A stretch of DNA of 30,278 bases from JBELHR01 sp049607205. GTDB lineage: Bacteria; Bacteroidota; Bacteroidia; Flavobacteriales; Flavobacteriaceae. The notes below the pieces were generated by a model. The model did not search any database. It had not been told where the DNA came from and was given only the letters and a program-made list of their open reading frames with translations. The stretch is taken from contig JBMYWH010000027.1 in NCBI GenBank assembly GCA_049607205.1, positions 1-30,278 on the forward strand, in the 5' to 3' direction. Of the stretch, positions 7,502-15,644 are shown one piece after another (position 1 is the first letter of the stretch; every line of letters begins with the position of its first letter). Both the position numbers and the translations under genes were made by a program.

Positions 7502-9367
7502 TTATTCCTCCATTTTTGCTGAGAGATCAAACCATCGCATCTCCTTTTCTTCTAGGCTTTCGATGATCTCTTGAAGTCGACTCGAAGCTTCATTTACTTG
7601 ATCCCCTTCAAAGGCACCCAGAGCAAATTCTTCCTCTAGAGTTTCTTTTTTCTTTTCTAATTTTTCAATGTCTTTTTCAAGATTGAAAAACTCCTTTTTC
7701 TCTAAATAACTGAGCTTGTTTTCCTTGGGTTTAGGAGCCTCAACTGCGGGCTTTGGCCCCTGCTTTTTAGGGGCCGATTCTTTTTGAGTAGAATCTTCAT
7801 AGGCCCTATAATCAGAATAATTTCCCGGGAAGTTCATGATTTCTCCATTTCCTTGGAACACAAAAAGTCCGTCGACGATCTTATCCATAAAATAACGGTC
7901 GTGAGAGACCACCATCAGGTTTCCTGGGAAATCCAGAAGAAAACTCTCTAAAACATTTAGGGTAACGATATCTAAATCATTGGTCGGTTCATCCAGAATA
8001 AGGAAATTTGGATTCTGTATTAATACAGAACATAAATAAAGCCTTTTACGCTCTCCTCCTGAGAGTTTTTCTACGAAGTCATGCTGCTTTTTACGATCGA
8101 AGAGAAAACGCTCTAAAAGCTGTCCTGCAGAGATTTTATGTCCTTTCTCCAAGGGAATGTATTCTCCGTAATCTTTGATGACATCGATGACCTTTTGACC
8201 CGGTTTGGCCTGTATTCCTCCTTGGGTATAATAACCGAATTTAATGGTTTCACCCTTGACCACTTTTCCTTGGTCAGGAGGCATGCTTCCGGTAATGATG
8301 TTTAAAAAAGAAGACTTTCCAGTACCATTTTTTCCAATAATTCCGATGCGTTCCCCTTTTTTGAAAACATAGTCCATTTGATCAAGTATAACTAAATCAT
8401 CAAAGTTCTTGCTGACTTTATGAAGTTCTAGAATCTTACTTCCAATACGTTCAGGATTGATGGCTAATTGTACTTTATGGTCTTGTCTTCTTTGGTGGGC
8501 AGCCTCCTTGATATGCTGAAAATCATCAACCCTAGATTTACTTTTAGTCGTTCTAGCTTTAGGCTGTCTTCTGATCCAATCGAGTTCTTTATTGTAGAGG
8601 TTTTTTGCTTTTTCTTGAGCAATTTGTTCAAGGTTAAGGCGCTCCTCTTTTTTCTCTAGGAAATAAGAGTAATTCCCCTTGTACTTGTATAAGTTTCCAT
8701 GATCCAATTCAATAATTTCATTACAGACACGCTCCAAGAAATAACGATCGTGAGTCACCATGAACAAGGTTATCTTTTCCTTGGTAAAAAAGGACTCCAG
8801 CCACTCGATCATTTCTAAGTCAAGGTGGTTGGTAGGCTCATCTAAGATCAAGAGGTCCGGTTTTCCTAAAAGACAGATAGCCAGTGCAAGTCTCTTACGC
8901 TGTCCACCTGAAAGGCCTTTTACTTTTAGGCTCAGGTCATTGAGTTTTAAACGACCTAAAATCTGCTTGTATTGGGTCTCAAAATCCCAGGCATTGAACT
9001 GCTCCATCTCATCAAAAGCTTTCTGATAAGCATCTGCATCTTCGGGATTTTCTAGGGCGTGTTCATAGTTAGATATTACCTTGAGAACAGGATTGTCCGC
9101 CTGTAAGATGTTTTCTTCTATGGTTAATTCTGAAACTAAATCATCTTCCTGAGAAAGGTAGGCAATTCTCAGTCCTTTACGGTTGATGATTTGACCTGAA
9201 TCAGCAGCTTCTCGTCCCGTGATGATATTGAGAAGCGTTGTTTTACCGGTTCCGTTTTTTGCTATGAAAGCAATCTTTTGATCCTTATTGATCCCAAAAG
9301 AGATGTTCTCAAATAAAACGCGTTCCCCGTATGATTTTGCTATATTTTCAACTGAAAGATAATTCAT
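7502..9367 (-). CDS. ABC-F ATPase, Uup-like
   Basis: Soluble, ribosome-associated type of ABC ATPase with two nucleotide-binding domains and no membrane part, 621 aa. NBD1: P loop AKNGTGKT (36-43), signature LSGGQ (152-156), Walker B LLILDEPTNHLD (172-183). NBD2: P loop GKNGTGKS (345-352), signature LSGGE (435-439), Walker B FLILDEPTNDLD (455-466). A charged linker lies between them (about 240-305). A proline-rich spacer (about 530-550) and a C-terminal coiled coil (553-620) match Uup rather than EttA. ABC-F proteins act on the ribosome, and Uup also affects transposon excision and ribosome assembly. The first Gly of the NBD1 P loop is Ala36. Its ATG overlaps the stop of the upstream phosphoesterase by one base, so translation is probably coupled. 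Confidence 0.92.
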   Translation of the reverse strand: MNYLSVENIAKSYGERVLFENISFGINKDQKIAFIAKNGTGKTTLLNIITGREAADSGQIINRKGLRIAYLSQEDDLVSELTIEENILQADNPVLKVISNYEHALENPEDADAYQKAFDEMEQFNAWDFETQYKQILGRLKLNDLSLKVKGLSGGQRKRLALAICLLGKPDLLILDEPTNHLDLEMIEWLESFFTKEKITLFMVTHDRYFLERVCNEIIELDHGNLYKYKGNYSYFLEKKEERLNLEQIAQEKAKNLYNKELDWIRRQPKARTTKSKSRVDDFQHIKEAAHQRRQDHKVQLAINPERIGSKILELHKVSKNFDDLVILDQMDYVFKKGERIGIIGKNGTGKSSFLNIITGSMPPDQGKVVKGETIKFGYYTQGGIQAKPGQKVIDVIKDYGEYIPLEKGHKISAGQLLERFLFDRKKQHDFVEKLSGGERKRLYLCSVLIQNPNFLILDEPTNDLDIVTLNVLESFLLDFPGNLMVVSHDRYFMDKIVDGLFVFQGNGEIMNFPGNYSDYRAYEDSTQKESAPKKQGPKPAVEAPKPKENKLSYLEKKEFFNLEKDIEKLEKKKETLEEEFALGAFEGDQVNEASSRLQEIIESLEEKEMRWFDLSAKMEE

Positions 9368-10278
9368 TAATCTTTTTTTAGTGTTAGAATACGGTCTTGT
9401 TCTCTTCCGTATCCGTCGATGATAATTTTGTCTTTTTCAAATCGTGCAAGCGCGTAGGCTGTAGAATCTGGAGTGTCCACGATTGCTTTGAACGTGAGAT
9501 AATGAACCCCTTTTACTTGTGCATAACTTCCCGCATGATTGTGTCCTGTAAAGACCGCTTTAATCGATGGGTGTGCATCGATGATATGGACTAAATCTTG
9601 ATTATTCCAAATATTGTGATTGTCTATAGGATATACTGGAAAATGACTAAAAATCACAACTTGATGATTTTTTTCTTCAGCTTGTGAAAGCTGTTGTTCC
9701 AGCCAATTAAGCTGTTCTTGACCAATTCCTCCATTATAAAACTTAGCACTTTCCAAACCTTTTTCTTGCTGCATCAGATAGAGAGAGTCTACTTGCTTTT
9801 CCGTGTATTTCGGATTGCGTCCATAGAGACTCAAATCATTTCCATCAAGAACGATAAAGCTCCAATTTTCATGCTCAAAGCTGTAATATCTATCTTTAAG
9901 ACCGAGATACGAAGGAACCTTGTTTTTAAGTGAATCTGCTACGTCAAAATCGTGATTTCCTAGTACGTGATGTTTAGGGTCATCAAGAGAATTCCAGATA
10001 GGATTCAAGGTTTCAAAACTTGCTACATCTTTATCGATAAAATCACCTAAATGAATTCTAAACGCTAAATCCTTGGTATTAAAATACCTTACAATCGAAT
10101 CCAATCGACCAGGAGCCTCATGGAAATAGCGACCCCATTTAATATCGCAATCACAGTATTGGCAATCTGTCATGATTCCTACTTCAAAAGGCTGTTGAAG
10201 CGGTTTTTTATCTTGACAAGCCCCTAAAAGAAGTGTGATACTAAGGTATAAGAATAGATTTTTTCCGAGAAGTTTCAT
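9367..10278 (-). CDS. Lipoprotein metallophosphoesterase, ADPRM-like
   Basis: Calcineurin-type dinuclear-metal phosphoesterase of about 303 aa. Motifs in order: MTDCQYCD (the D-x-Q variant seen in Mn-dependent ADP-ribose/CDP-alcohol diphosphatases), HLGDF, LGNHDF, FSHFPVY and TGHNHAG, so all metal ligands appear present. The spacing after D-x-Q (a Trp/Gly/Arg/Tyr segment, then GRLDSIVRYF) also resembles ADPRM. The start chosen is the ATG at 10278: it is preceded by AAGGAT at Shine-Dalgarno distance and yields a lipoprotein signal with lipobox LLGAC (Cys21). A longer frame from a TTG at 10308 would begin inside the predicted -7 box. Unlike cytosolic ADPRM it should sit on the envelope facing the periplasm or surface, so the physiological substrate is uncertain. 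Confidence 0.8.
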   Translation of the reverse strand: MKLLGKNLFLYLSITLLLGACQDKKPLQQPFEVGIMTDCQYCDCDIKWGRYFHEAPGRLDSIVRYFNTKDLAFRIHLGDFIDKDVASFETLNPIWNSLDDPKHHVLGNHDFDVADSLKNKVPSYLGLKDRYYSFEHENWSFIVLDGNDLSLYGRNPKYTEKQVDSLYLMQQEKGLESAKFYNGGIGQEQLNWLEQQLSQAEEKNHQVVIFSHFPVYPIDNHNIWNNQDLVHIIDAHPSIKAVFTGHNHAGSYAQVKGVHYLTFKAIVDTPDSTAYALARFEKDKIIIDGYGREQDRILTLKKD

Positions 10279-10305
10279 TATCCTTGTGAATTGAATTAAT
10301 TTAGG

Positions 10306-10313
10306 CAAAAATA
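10306..10313 (-). promoter_or_regulatory. Putative -7 element of the phosphoesterase/ABC-F operon
   Basis: Minus-strand TATTTTTG matches TAnnTTTG exactly and lies 28 bp before the ATG at 10278, predicting a leader of about 20 nt. It supports the ATG over the upstream TTG as start. No -33 TTTG is seen at the right distance. Confidence 0.45.
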
Positions 10314-10321
10314 CATCAAAA

Positions 10322-11992
10322 ATGCAGGATAATTTGATTTCAGTTCAGGATTTAAAAATCAGCTTTCAAAACAAGGAGGTGATTCATGGCTTGAACTTTG
10401 AAATTAGAGGCAATGAGGTTTTAGCAATTGTGGGAGAATCTGGGTCAGGGAAGTCGATTACTTCCTTATCAATGATGGGCTTACTACCTAAGCAAGCGCG
10501 AACAAAAGGTGAAATTCTTTTTGAAGGAAGTAATCTTTTAGAACTTCCTAACAAGCAATGGAGAAAGATTAGAGGGGCTCAAATTTCCATGATTTTTCAA
10601 GAACCCATGAGTGCTTTGAACCCCAGCATGAAGTGTGGAGCTCAAGTGGCTGAGGTTTTGAAGGAACATTTCCATTACAAAGGAGCTCAATTACAACAAG
10701 AAGTATTAGAACTTTTTGAAAAGGTAAAACTCCCCAGAGTTGTGCAAATGATGAATCAATACCCTCATCAACTCTCTGGAGGGCAGAAACAGCGTGTAGT
10801 TATTGCGATGGCCTTAGCCTGTAAACCACAATTGATCATAGCAGATGAACCCACAACAGCCTTAGATGTGACTGTTCAAAAAGAGATTTTAGAACTTTTA
10901 AAGACCCTTCAGGTATCCGAAGGAATTAGTATCGTTTTTATTTCTCATGATTTAGCTTTAGTCAGTGAATTTGCAGATCGAGTACTGGTGATGTATCAAG
11001 GTGATATTTTAGAAAAAGGAACAAACAAAGAAGTTTTTTTAAACCCACAGCATGCTTATACTAAAGCACTGATAAAATCCAAGCCATCTCTTGAATTACG
11101 CTTGAAAAAACTTCCGACGGTAGCGGATTTTTTAGAAGGTGATTTTCAAGAAGAAATCATTGACGAAGGGCAAAGAGAAAAGAATCATCAAGAGCTTTAT
11201 AAACAGGATCCTTTACTAGAAATCACAAATCTTAAAACCTATTTTGGCCAAGAAGCAACATGGTATAATAAAGGACATCTAGTAAAAGCCGTAGATGGCG
11301 TGAGCCTTCAAATCTATCCCGGGGAAAGCCTTGGTTTAGTGGGAGAATCCGGTTGTGGAAAAACCACTCTAGGCCGAAGTATTCTATCCTTAGACCCAAT
11401 TCATAGTGGTTCTATTAAGTATAAGGGGAAAGAAATTACCAAGCTCAAGAGCAAAGAGCTTCGCGAGATGCGTAAGGATATACAAATGATTTTTCAAGAT
11501 CCATTTTCTTCCTTGAATCCTAGAATTACTGTTGGTCAAGCAATCATGGAACCCATGAAGGTACATGGGATTGCAAAAAACTATAAAGACCGGAAACAAA
11601 AAACCTTAGCAGTTCTCAAAAGAGTAGGGCTCTCAGAAGAACATTTTGATCGCTATCCTCATGAATTTTCTGGGGGGCAACGCCAGCGTATTGGAATCGC
11701 AAGAACCATAGCTTTAAACCCTAAATTGGTCATCTGTGATGAGTCAGTATCGGCCTTAGATGTATCGGTGCAAGCCCAGGTTTTGAATTTGCTTAATGAG
11801 CTCAAGGAGGATTTTGGGTTTACCTATATTTTTATTTCTCATGATCTTGCCGTGGTAAAATACATGTCTGATCAATTGGTTGTAATGAATAAAGGAAAAA
11901 TTGAAGAACAAGGGGACGCCGATCAGATTTATAAAAGCCCTCAAAAGGACTATACTGAGAAATTAATTAACTCCATTCCTAAAGGCCTTTAA
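10322..11992 (+). CDS. Peptide-type ABC transporter ATPase with two fused NBDs (DppD-DppF-like)
   Basis: 556 aa, two complete ATPase domains of the oligopeptide/dipeptide/nickel family fused head to tail, as in YejF or GsiA. NBD1: Walker A GESGSGKS (38-45), signature LSGGQ (151-155), Walker B IIADEPTTALD (172-182), H loop His209. NBD2: Walker A GESGCGKT (341-348), signature FSGGQ (449-453), Walker B VICDESVSALD (470-480, Ser where Pro is usual), His507. Each domain is followed by the short C-terminal extension of this family (NPQHAYTKAL at 241-250, and SPQKDYTEKL at 539-548). No permease or binding-protein gene lies nearby, so it must work with membrane subunits encoded elsewhere. Divergent from the phosphoesterase gene with a 43-bp gap. 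Confidence 0.92.
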   Translation: MQDNLISVQDLKISFQNKEVIHGLNFEIRGNEVLAIVGESGSGKSITSLSMMGLLPKQARTKGEILFEGSNLLELPNKQWRKIRGAQISMIFQEPMSALNPSMKCGAQVAEVLKEHFHYKGAQLQQEVLELFEKVKLPRVVQMMNQYPHQLSGGQKQRVVIAMALACKPQLIIADEPTTALDVTVQKEILELLKTLQVSEGISIVFISHDLALVSEFADRVLVMYQGDILEKGTNKEVFLNPQHAYTKALIKSKPSLELRLKKLPTVADFLEGDFQEEIIDEGQREKNHQELYKQDPLLEITNLKTYFGQEATWYNKGHLVKAVDGVSLQIYPGESLGLVGESGCGKTTLGRSILSLDPIHSGSIKYKGKEITKLKSKELREMRKDIQMIFQDPFSSLNPRITVGQAIMEPMKVHGIAKNYKDRKQKTLAVLKRVGLSEEHFDRYPHEFSGGQRQRIGIARTIALNPKLVICDESVSALDVSVQAQVLNLLNELKEDFGFTYIFISHDLAVVKYMSDQLVVMNKGKIEEQGDADQIYKSPQKDYTEKLINSIPKGL

Positions 11993-12036
11993 AATACCTG
12001 AAAAATTAACGTATTATTGCAATAGAAATTTTCTTT

Positions 12037-12798
12037 ATGCGCAGATTAATGTTTTTGATAATGGGACTCTTAGTGTTGAGTTCTTGTGGAAACTTAAAAA
12101 ATATAGGTTCAAGCGGTGCTTTAGAGAGCATGAGTACTAAAACTCTTGCAAAAAAGAACGAGGGCACACTTCCGGAAAATAAAATGATCAATGCTCGGAT
12201 GACGCTGAGGTATGAATCAGAGGAGCAGCTTCAGAACCTTGTAGTTAAGTTGAGAATGCAGCAGGATTCGGTAATATGGATGAGTGCTAGTGTCCTAGGA
12301 ATACAAGTGGCAAAAATCATGATCACTCCCAATCGAGTTCAGTTTTATGAAAAGCTAGGTAAATCTTATTACGATGGCGATTTTTCTGCTGTCGAACAAT
12401 TCATAGGAATCAAGGTAAACTTCAGTGATTTGCAACGTCTTTTGATGGGGATGCCGGTAAGACCTTTAACAGATATGAAACTCAGTCAGGTTTCTGACTC
12501 TACCCATTATGTTTTAGAGCCTAAATTGAAATTTGATGATCTAAGATTGAGAATGAAATTGAATCCAGGTGACTATCGTTTATCGTCTCAAGAGGTCTTT
12601 AATTTTAATACTGGAGAAATTGTGGCTAATATAGGTTATCAAGGCCTTTTAAAAGTCGCTCAATCCCTATGGCCTAAGACTATTTCATTTCAGTCTGAGA
12701 AAGCAAAAATTACCATTGAATACAAGAGAATAGAGGATAAGAAAAGACAAACTTACCCTTATAGAGTTCCTGCAAAATACCGTAAATTTAATTTTTAA
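12037..12798 (+). CDS. DUF4292 lipoprotein (LolB-like)
   Basis: 253 aa with a lipoprotein signal, lipobox LSSC (Cys17). The body (INARMTLRYESEEQLQNL, then SVIWMSASVLGIQVAKIMITP, then QFYEKLGKSYYDGDF) matches the DUF4292 family as I know it from Bacteroidota, which is related in fold to the lipoprotein chaperones LolA/LolB: an open beta-barrel with an early strand pattern of MxMxxxxD-x-I-W. A role in outer-membrane lipoprotein handling is therefore plausible but inferred. Its stop codon is directly followed by the ATG of the EnvC-like gene (TAA then ATG), so the two form a tight operon; the pairing with a cell-wall remodelling activator suggests an envelope function. A TATTATTG sequence (12012-12019), 7 of 8 to the -7 consensus, may be its promoter. 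Confidence 0.75.
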   Translation: MRRLMFLIMGLLVLSSCGNLKNIGSSGALESMSTKTLAKKNEGTLPENKMINARMTLRYESEEQLQNLVVKLRMQQDSVIWMSASVLGIQVAKIMITPNRVQFYEKLGKSYYDGDFSAVEQFIGIKVNFSDLQRLLMGMPVRPLTDMKLSQVSDSTHYVLEPKLKFDDLRLRMKLNPGDYRLSSQEVFNFNTGEIVANIGYQGLLKVAQSLWPKTISFQSEKAKITIEYKRIEDKKRQTYPYRVPAKYRKFNF

Positions 12799-14031
12799 AT
12801 GAAGTCCTATTTAGTTGTTATTGGTTTATTGATTTCTTTTGGCCTACAGGCCCAAAACCGCTCTGAACTTGAAGCTCAACGCGCAAAAATTCAAGCAGAA
12901 ATCAAACAAGCAACTGAATTATTGGGAGAAACTAGAAGTTCAAGTCAAGATGTTTTGAGCTCCTTAGAACAGTTAAATCAACAGATTTCAAGGCAGGAAA
13001 ACTTGATTTCTACTCTTCAAAAAGAAGTTAGACTTCTCGATAGAGATATCTCTAAGAAAGAGAAGCAAATCGAAGAAAAGAAAGCCGAGCTTCAAGCACT
13101 TAAGGACCAGTATGCGGCCATGATTTATCAGGCTTATAAGAGTAAGTCTAAGAATGCTCGTTTACTTTTTATACTCTCAGCAGACAGTTTTAATCAAGCT
13201 ATGAAACGCTTGGAATACATGTCTCAATATTCAGAATTCAGAAAGGAACAGGCTCTAGTTATAGAAGAAAAGCAAGAGGAACTTCTTACGGCTTCAATAG
13301 TTCTTAAGGAAGCTAAAAAGGAGCAAGAGCAGCTTTTGAACCTGTCGAAACAAGAGGCAAATGTTCTGGTGAAAGACAAGGAATCACTCAAGGACCTCCA
13401 AGCTCAAATTAAGAAAAAGGAAAAATTCTATGTTTCACAGATCAAAAAGAAGCAAAAAGCAGAACAAAGGATTGATGATCAGATAAAGGAACTGATTCGA
13501 ATTGCTATAGAAGAGTCTAAACGAAAGGCTAGAGCGAAGGCTAATGCTGGAGGAACCCCTAAGAAGGCAGATAGCTTTGAAGGTTTTAAACTAAGCCCTG
13601 AAGCGGTAAGTTTACAAAAGAACTTTGAAAGCAATAAGGGAAAACTACCTTGGCCTGTGGAGCGAGGAGTGATTACCAGAAAATATGGAACCCAAGCTCA
13701 CCCAACCTTAAGAGGAATTAAGATCAAGTCCAATGGTATCCGTATCGCTACGGCAAAAGGAGCTAAAGCAAAAGCAGTGTTTAACGGAAAAGTTCTAGCG
13801 GTACAAGTACAGTCTGGAGGTAAAAAAACCGTGCTGATTCAACACGGTAATTATATCACTGTATATAAGAATTTAATGCTGTTGTCTATTGTCAAAGGCG
13901 ATCGCGTTAAAACGGGACAGAGCCTTGGAACCATTTTTACCGACAAGGTAAGTGGACAGACAACCTTAGGTTTTGTTTTGATGAAGCAAGTCACGAGTCA
14001 AAATCCACAATCATGGATACTTGCTCGATAG
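12799..14031 (+). CDS. EnvC-like murein hydrolase activator with degenerate LytM domain
   Basis: 410 aa. Signal peptide MKSYLVVIGLLISFGLQA with cleavage before Gln19, a long coiled coil (about 20-245), a short linker, then an M23/LytM-type domain (about 283-408) beginning LPWPVERGVITRKYG. The catalytic zinc ligands of active M23 peptidases are missing: the usual HxxxD region reads SNGIRI (311-316), the Y-x-H-L region reads VYKNLM (355-360), and the HxH motif is replaced by TLGFVL (389-394). This is the pattern of EnvC and of NlpD-type activators, which switch on amidases during cell separation rather than cutting peptidoglycan. Domain order and length fit EnvC (about 420 aa). Translation starts directly after the DUF4292 stop. 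It ends 3 bp from the convergent thioesterase gene with no terminator visible. Confidence 0.88.
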   Translation: MKSYLVVIGLLISFGLQAQNRSELEAQRAKIQAEIKQATELLGETRSSSQDVLSSLEQLNQQISRQENLISTLQKEVRLLDRDISKKEKQIEEKKAELQALKDQYAAMIYQAYKSKSKNARLLFILSADSFNQAMKRLEYMSQYSEFRKEQALVIEEKQEELLTASIVLKEAKKEQEQLLNLSKQEANVLVKDKESLKDLQAQIKKKEKFYVSQIKKKQKAEQRIDDQIKELIRIAIEESKRKARAKANAGGTPKKADSFEGFKLSPEAVSLQKNFESNKGKLPWPVERGVITRKYGTQAHPTLRGIKIKSNGIRIATAKGAKAKAVFNGKVLAVQVQSGGKKTVLIQHGNYITVYKNLMLLSIVKGDRVKTGQSLGTIFTDKVSGQTTLGFVLMKQVTSQNPQSWILAR

Positions 14032-14034
14032 GTT

Positions 14035-14544
14035 CTAACTAAACAAGGCCTTTAATTCAGTAGCCTCATCAGGTTTCATACGGCCAGAAAGTACTAAAGA
14101 AAGTTGTTTTCTTCTCAAGGCAGCATCATAGCGTTCTTGTTCTAACTCGGTTACTGGTTTCAATTCTGGAACGGGAACTGGATTTCCCATATCATCAACA
14201 GCTACAAAAGTATATATCCCTTCATTTGCCTTAGTTTTAAGACCTGTTTCACGGTCTTCTATCCAAACATCACAAAAGACTTCTAAAGAGCTGTTAAAGG
14301 CCCTTGTTGGCTTTGCTTCAATAGTAACTACGGCTCCTAAAGGAACACTTTTAGAAAAATTTACGTGGTTGACACTAGCAGTTACAACGATACGTCGGCT
14401 ATGTCTTCTTGCTGCGATACTGCATGCTCTATCCATACGTGCTAACAATTCACCTCCGAATAAATTATTTAGAGGATTCGTTTCACTAGGAAGAACTAAA
14501 TCAGTAAGAATCGTAAGTGATTCCGATGGGTTTTTTATGTGCAT
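14035..14544 (-). CDS. Hot-dog-fold acyl-CoA thioesterase (YciA/BACH family)
   Basis: Cytosolic hydrolase of acyl-CoA thioesters, 169 aa, a single hot-dog domain. The signature NPLNNLFGGELLARMD (23-38) contains the conserved Asn and the Asp38 region used for catalysis; VTASVNHVNFSKSVPLGAVV (54-73) is the second conserved strand, followed by the GIYTFVAVDD segment that closes the fold. A polar C-terminal tail (about 130-169) is typical of the bacterial members. Acyl chain preference cannot be read. It is downstream of the SPOR-protein gene on the same strand with a 30-bp gap that contains its own TAnnTTTG box. Confidence 0.9.
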   Translation of the reverse strand: MHIKNPSESLTILTDLVLPSETNPLNNLFGGELLARMDRACSIAARRHSRRIVVTASVNHVNFSKSVPLGAVVTIEAKPTRAFNSSLEVFCDVWIEDRETGLKTKANEGIYTFVAVDDMGNPVPVPELKPVTELEQERYDAALRRKQLSLVLSGRMKPDEATELKALFS

Positions 14545-14562
14545 AAAAGCTTAAATTTTATG

Positions 14563-14570
14563 CAAATATA
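14563..14570 (-). promoter_or_regulatory. Putative -7 element of the thioesterase gene
   Basis: Minus-strand TATATTTG is a perfect TAnnTTTG box, 19 bp upstream of the ATG at 14544. It implies a very short leader and independent transcription from the upstream SPOR gene. No clear -33 box. Confidence 0.4.
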
Positions 14571-14574
14571 CATT

Positions 14575-15531
14575 CTATTTTGATTTTAAGACCCAAGCAT
14601 CAGGAGTTCCTGATTTTCTGACCTGTTTTAAGGTTTGATCTGCTTGTAATCTTGTTTCAAAAGCTCCGAAACTCACTTGGTGTAAATTCCATTTATTAAC
14701 TCCAAGCAATTCTGCCTTATAGCCCTTTGCTAAAAGGTCATTTACCTTTTTCTGTGCATTCTTTTGATCTCTAAAGGCTCCAGCAATAACATGGAAGGGT
14801 TTGTTAACTGCTATAACTTCAACAGGAGTTTTCTCAACCTTTTTTTCTTGAAGATTTACCTTAAGTGTAGGTAAAGATTGATCTATTTGAAAGGTTGCTG
14901 TTTCAATTTTACTTGATTTAATCTGATCTTCTTGAACCTTTTGTGTTCCTAAAGCACTTTGATAGTTTTTATTAACTTCAATTCCACCAAGCGCAATAAG
15001 TGAAATTCCAACCACAAAAATAGCCGCGTATTTCAGATAAGATTGTCTCTTGTTTTCTAAAGATCTGACACTGTTTTTCTTAGCTTTTTCCTGTTTGATG
15101 GCAGTGACCTTCTCCACCTCTTTTGCTCTCACGGTAGATAAACCAAAAGAGTCGGTTAAGAAATTCGTCGAGTTTTCTGGTTCAAAAAGAAGCTGATCTT
15201 CCGAACCCATTTCAATACGACCAATTTTTGGTAGATGAAGTGCTTCAAATTTTAAAATTGAATTCCAATCAGCTACAGCCTCAGCTATTTGTTCTTTTGC
15301 CTCCGTATAACTTAAGTCATTAGATTCCGCAATAAAGTTTACTAGAATTCCATCGTTCTGATCTAATCTTGAATTAAATGAAATTTGTTTAGAAGGAGGA
15401 TGTATGCTGTAAGACTGCTTGTCGATTCTTGCGGTTTGAACATTGGTCACAAAACCTCCAAAATCTGGAATAATAACGCAATCATAGCGATACAATAATT
15501 CAGAAATGTAGTGTGACAGAGAATGTTCCAT
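14575..15531 (-). CDS. HU-CCDC81-type and SPOR domain membrane protein
   Basis: 318 aa. The N-terminal ~135 residues match the prokaryotic CCDC81-like HU domains of Bacteroidota: SHYISELLYRYDCVIIPDFGGFV (6-28), then FNSRLDQNDGILVNFIA (52-68), then a second HU-like part with LPKIGRIEMGSE (100-111). A basic linker leads to one transmembrane helix (about 168-184), and a C-terminal SPOR domain (about 245-315, FHVIAGAFRDQKNAQKKVNDL then VSFGAFETRLQADQTL) lies outside the membrane. SPOR domains bind denuded septal peptidoglycan, and HU-like domains are DNA-binding folds, so the protein could connect the cytoplasmic side (possibly DNA) to the division site. The DNA-binding idea is inference; the domain layout is clear. 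Confidence 0.85.
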   Translation of the reverse strand: MEHSLSHYISELLYRYDCVIIPDFGGFVTNVQTARIDKQSYSIHPPSKQISFNSRLDQNDGILVNFIAESNDLSYTEAKEQIAEAVADWNSILKFEALHLPKIGRIEMGSEDQLLFEPENSTNFLTDSFGLSTVRAKEVEKVTAIKQEKAKKNSVRSLENKRQSYLKYAAIFVVGISLIALGGIEVNKNYQSALGTQKVQEDQIKSSKIETATFQIDQSLPTLKVNLQEKKVEKTPVEVIAVNKPFHVIAGAFRDQKNAQKKVNDLLAKGYKAELLGVNKWNLHQVSFGAFETRLQADQTLKQVRKSGTPDAWVLKSK

Positions 15532-15559
15532 AAAAGAGTCGGTTTTAAATAGCTATAAA

Positions 15560-15567
15560 CAAATATA
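15560..15567 (-). promoter_or_regulatory. Putative -7 element of the SPOR-protein gene
   Basis: Minus-strand TATATTTG, a perfect TAnnTTTG box 29 bp upstream of the ATG at 15531; predicted leader about 20 nt. No -33 TTTG at the usual spacing. Confidence 0.45.
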
Positions 15568-15592
15568 AAAAATTAAGTGTTTAATAAAAGCC

Positions 15593-15610
15593 CTCGAGAT
15601 ACAATTCGAG
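15593..15610. repeat. Short inverted repeat in the SPOR/dprA divergent gap
   Basis: CTCGA (15593-15597) and TCGAG (15606-15610) form a 5-bp inverted repeat with an 8-nt loop, 34 bp before the dprA ATG. It is too short to be a convincing terminator and has no T-tract; it might be a small operator, or chance. Confidence 0.25.
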
Positions 15611-15644
15611 CACGAAATGCAGTTTTATATAAAATGATATAAAA

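Noticed and set aside
9367..10308. Longer phosphoesterase starting at the TTG at 10308
   Set aside because: The start codon would lie inside a perfect -7 box and puts ten polar residues before the lipoprotein signal; the ATG at 10278 has a Shine-Dalgarno-like AAGGAT.
11982..11991. AAAGGCCTTT at the end of the peptide ABC ATPase gene as a terminator
   Set aside because: It is a 10-bp perfect palindrome without loop and is not followed by a T-tract, so it does not form a proper terminator hairpin.
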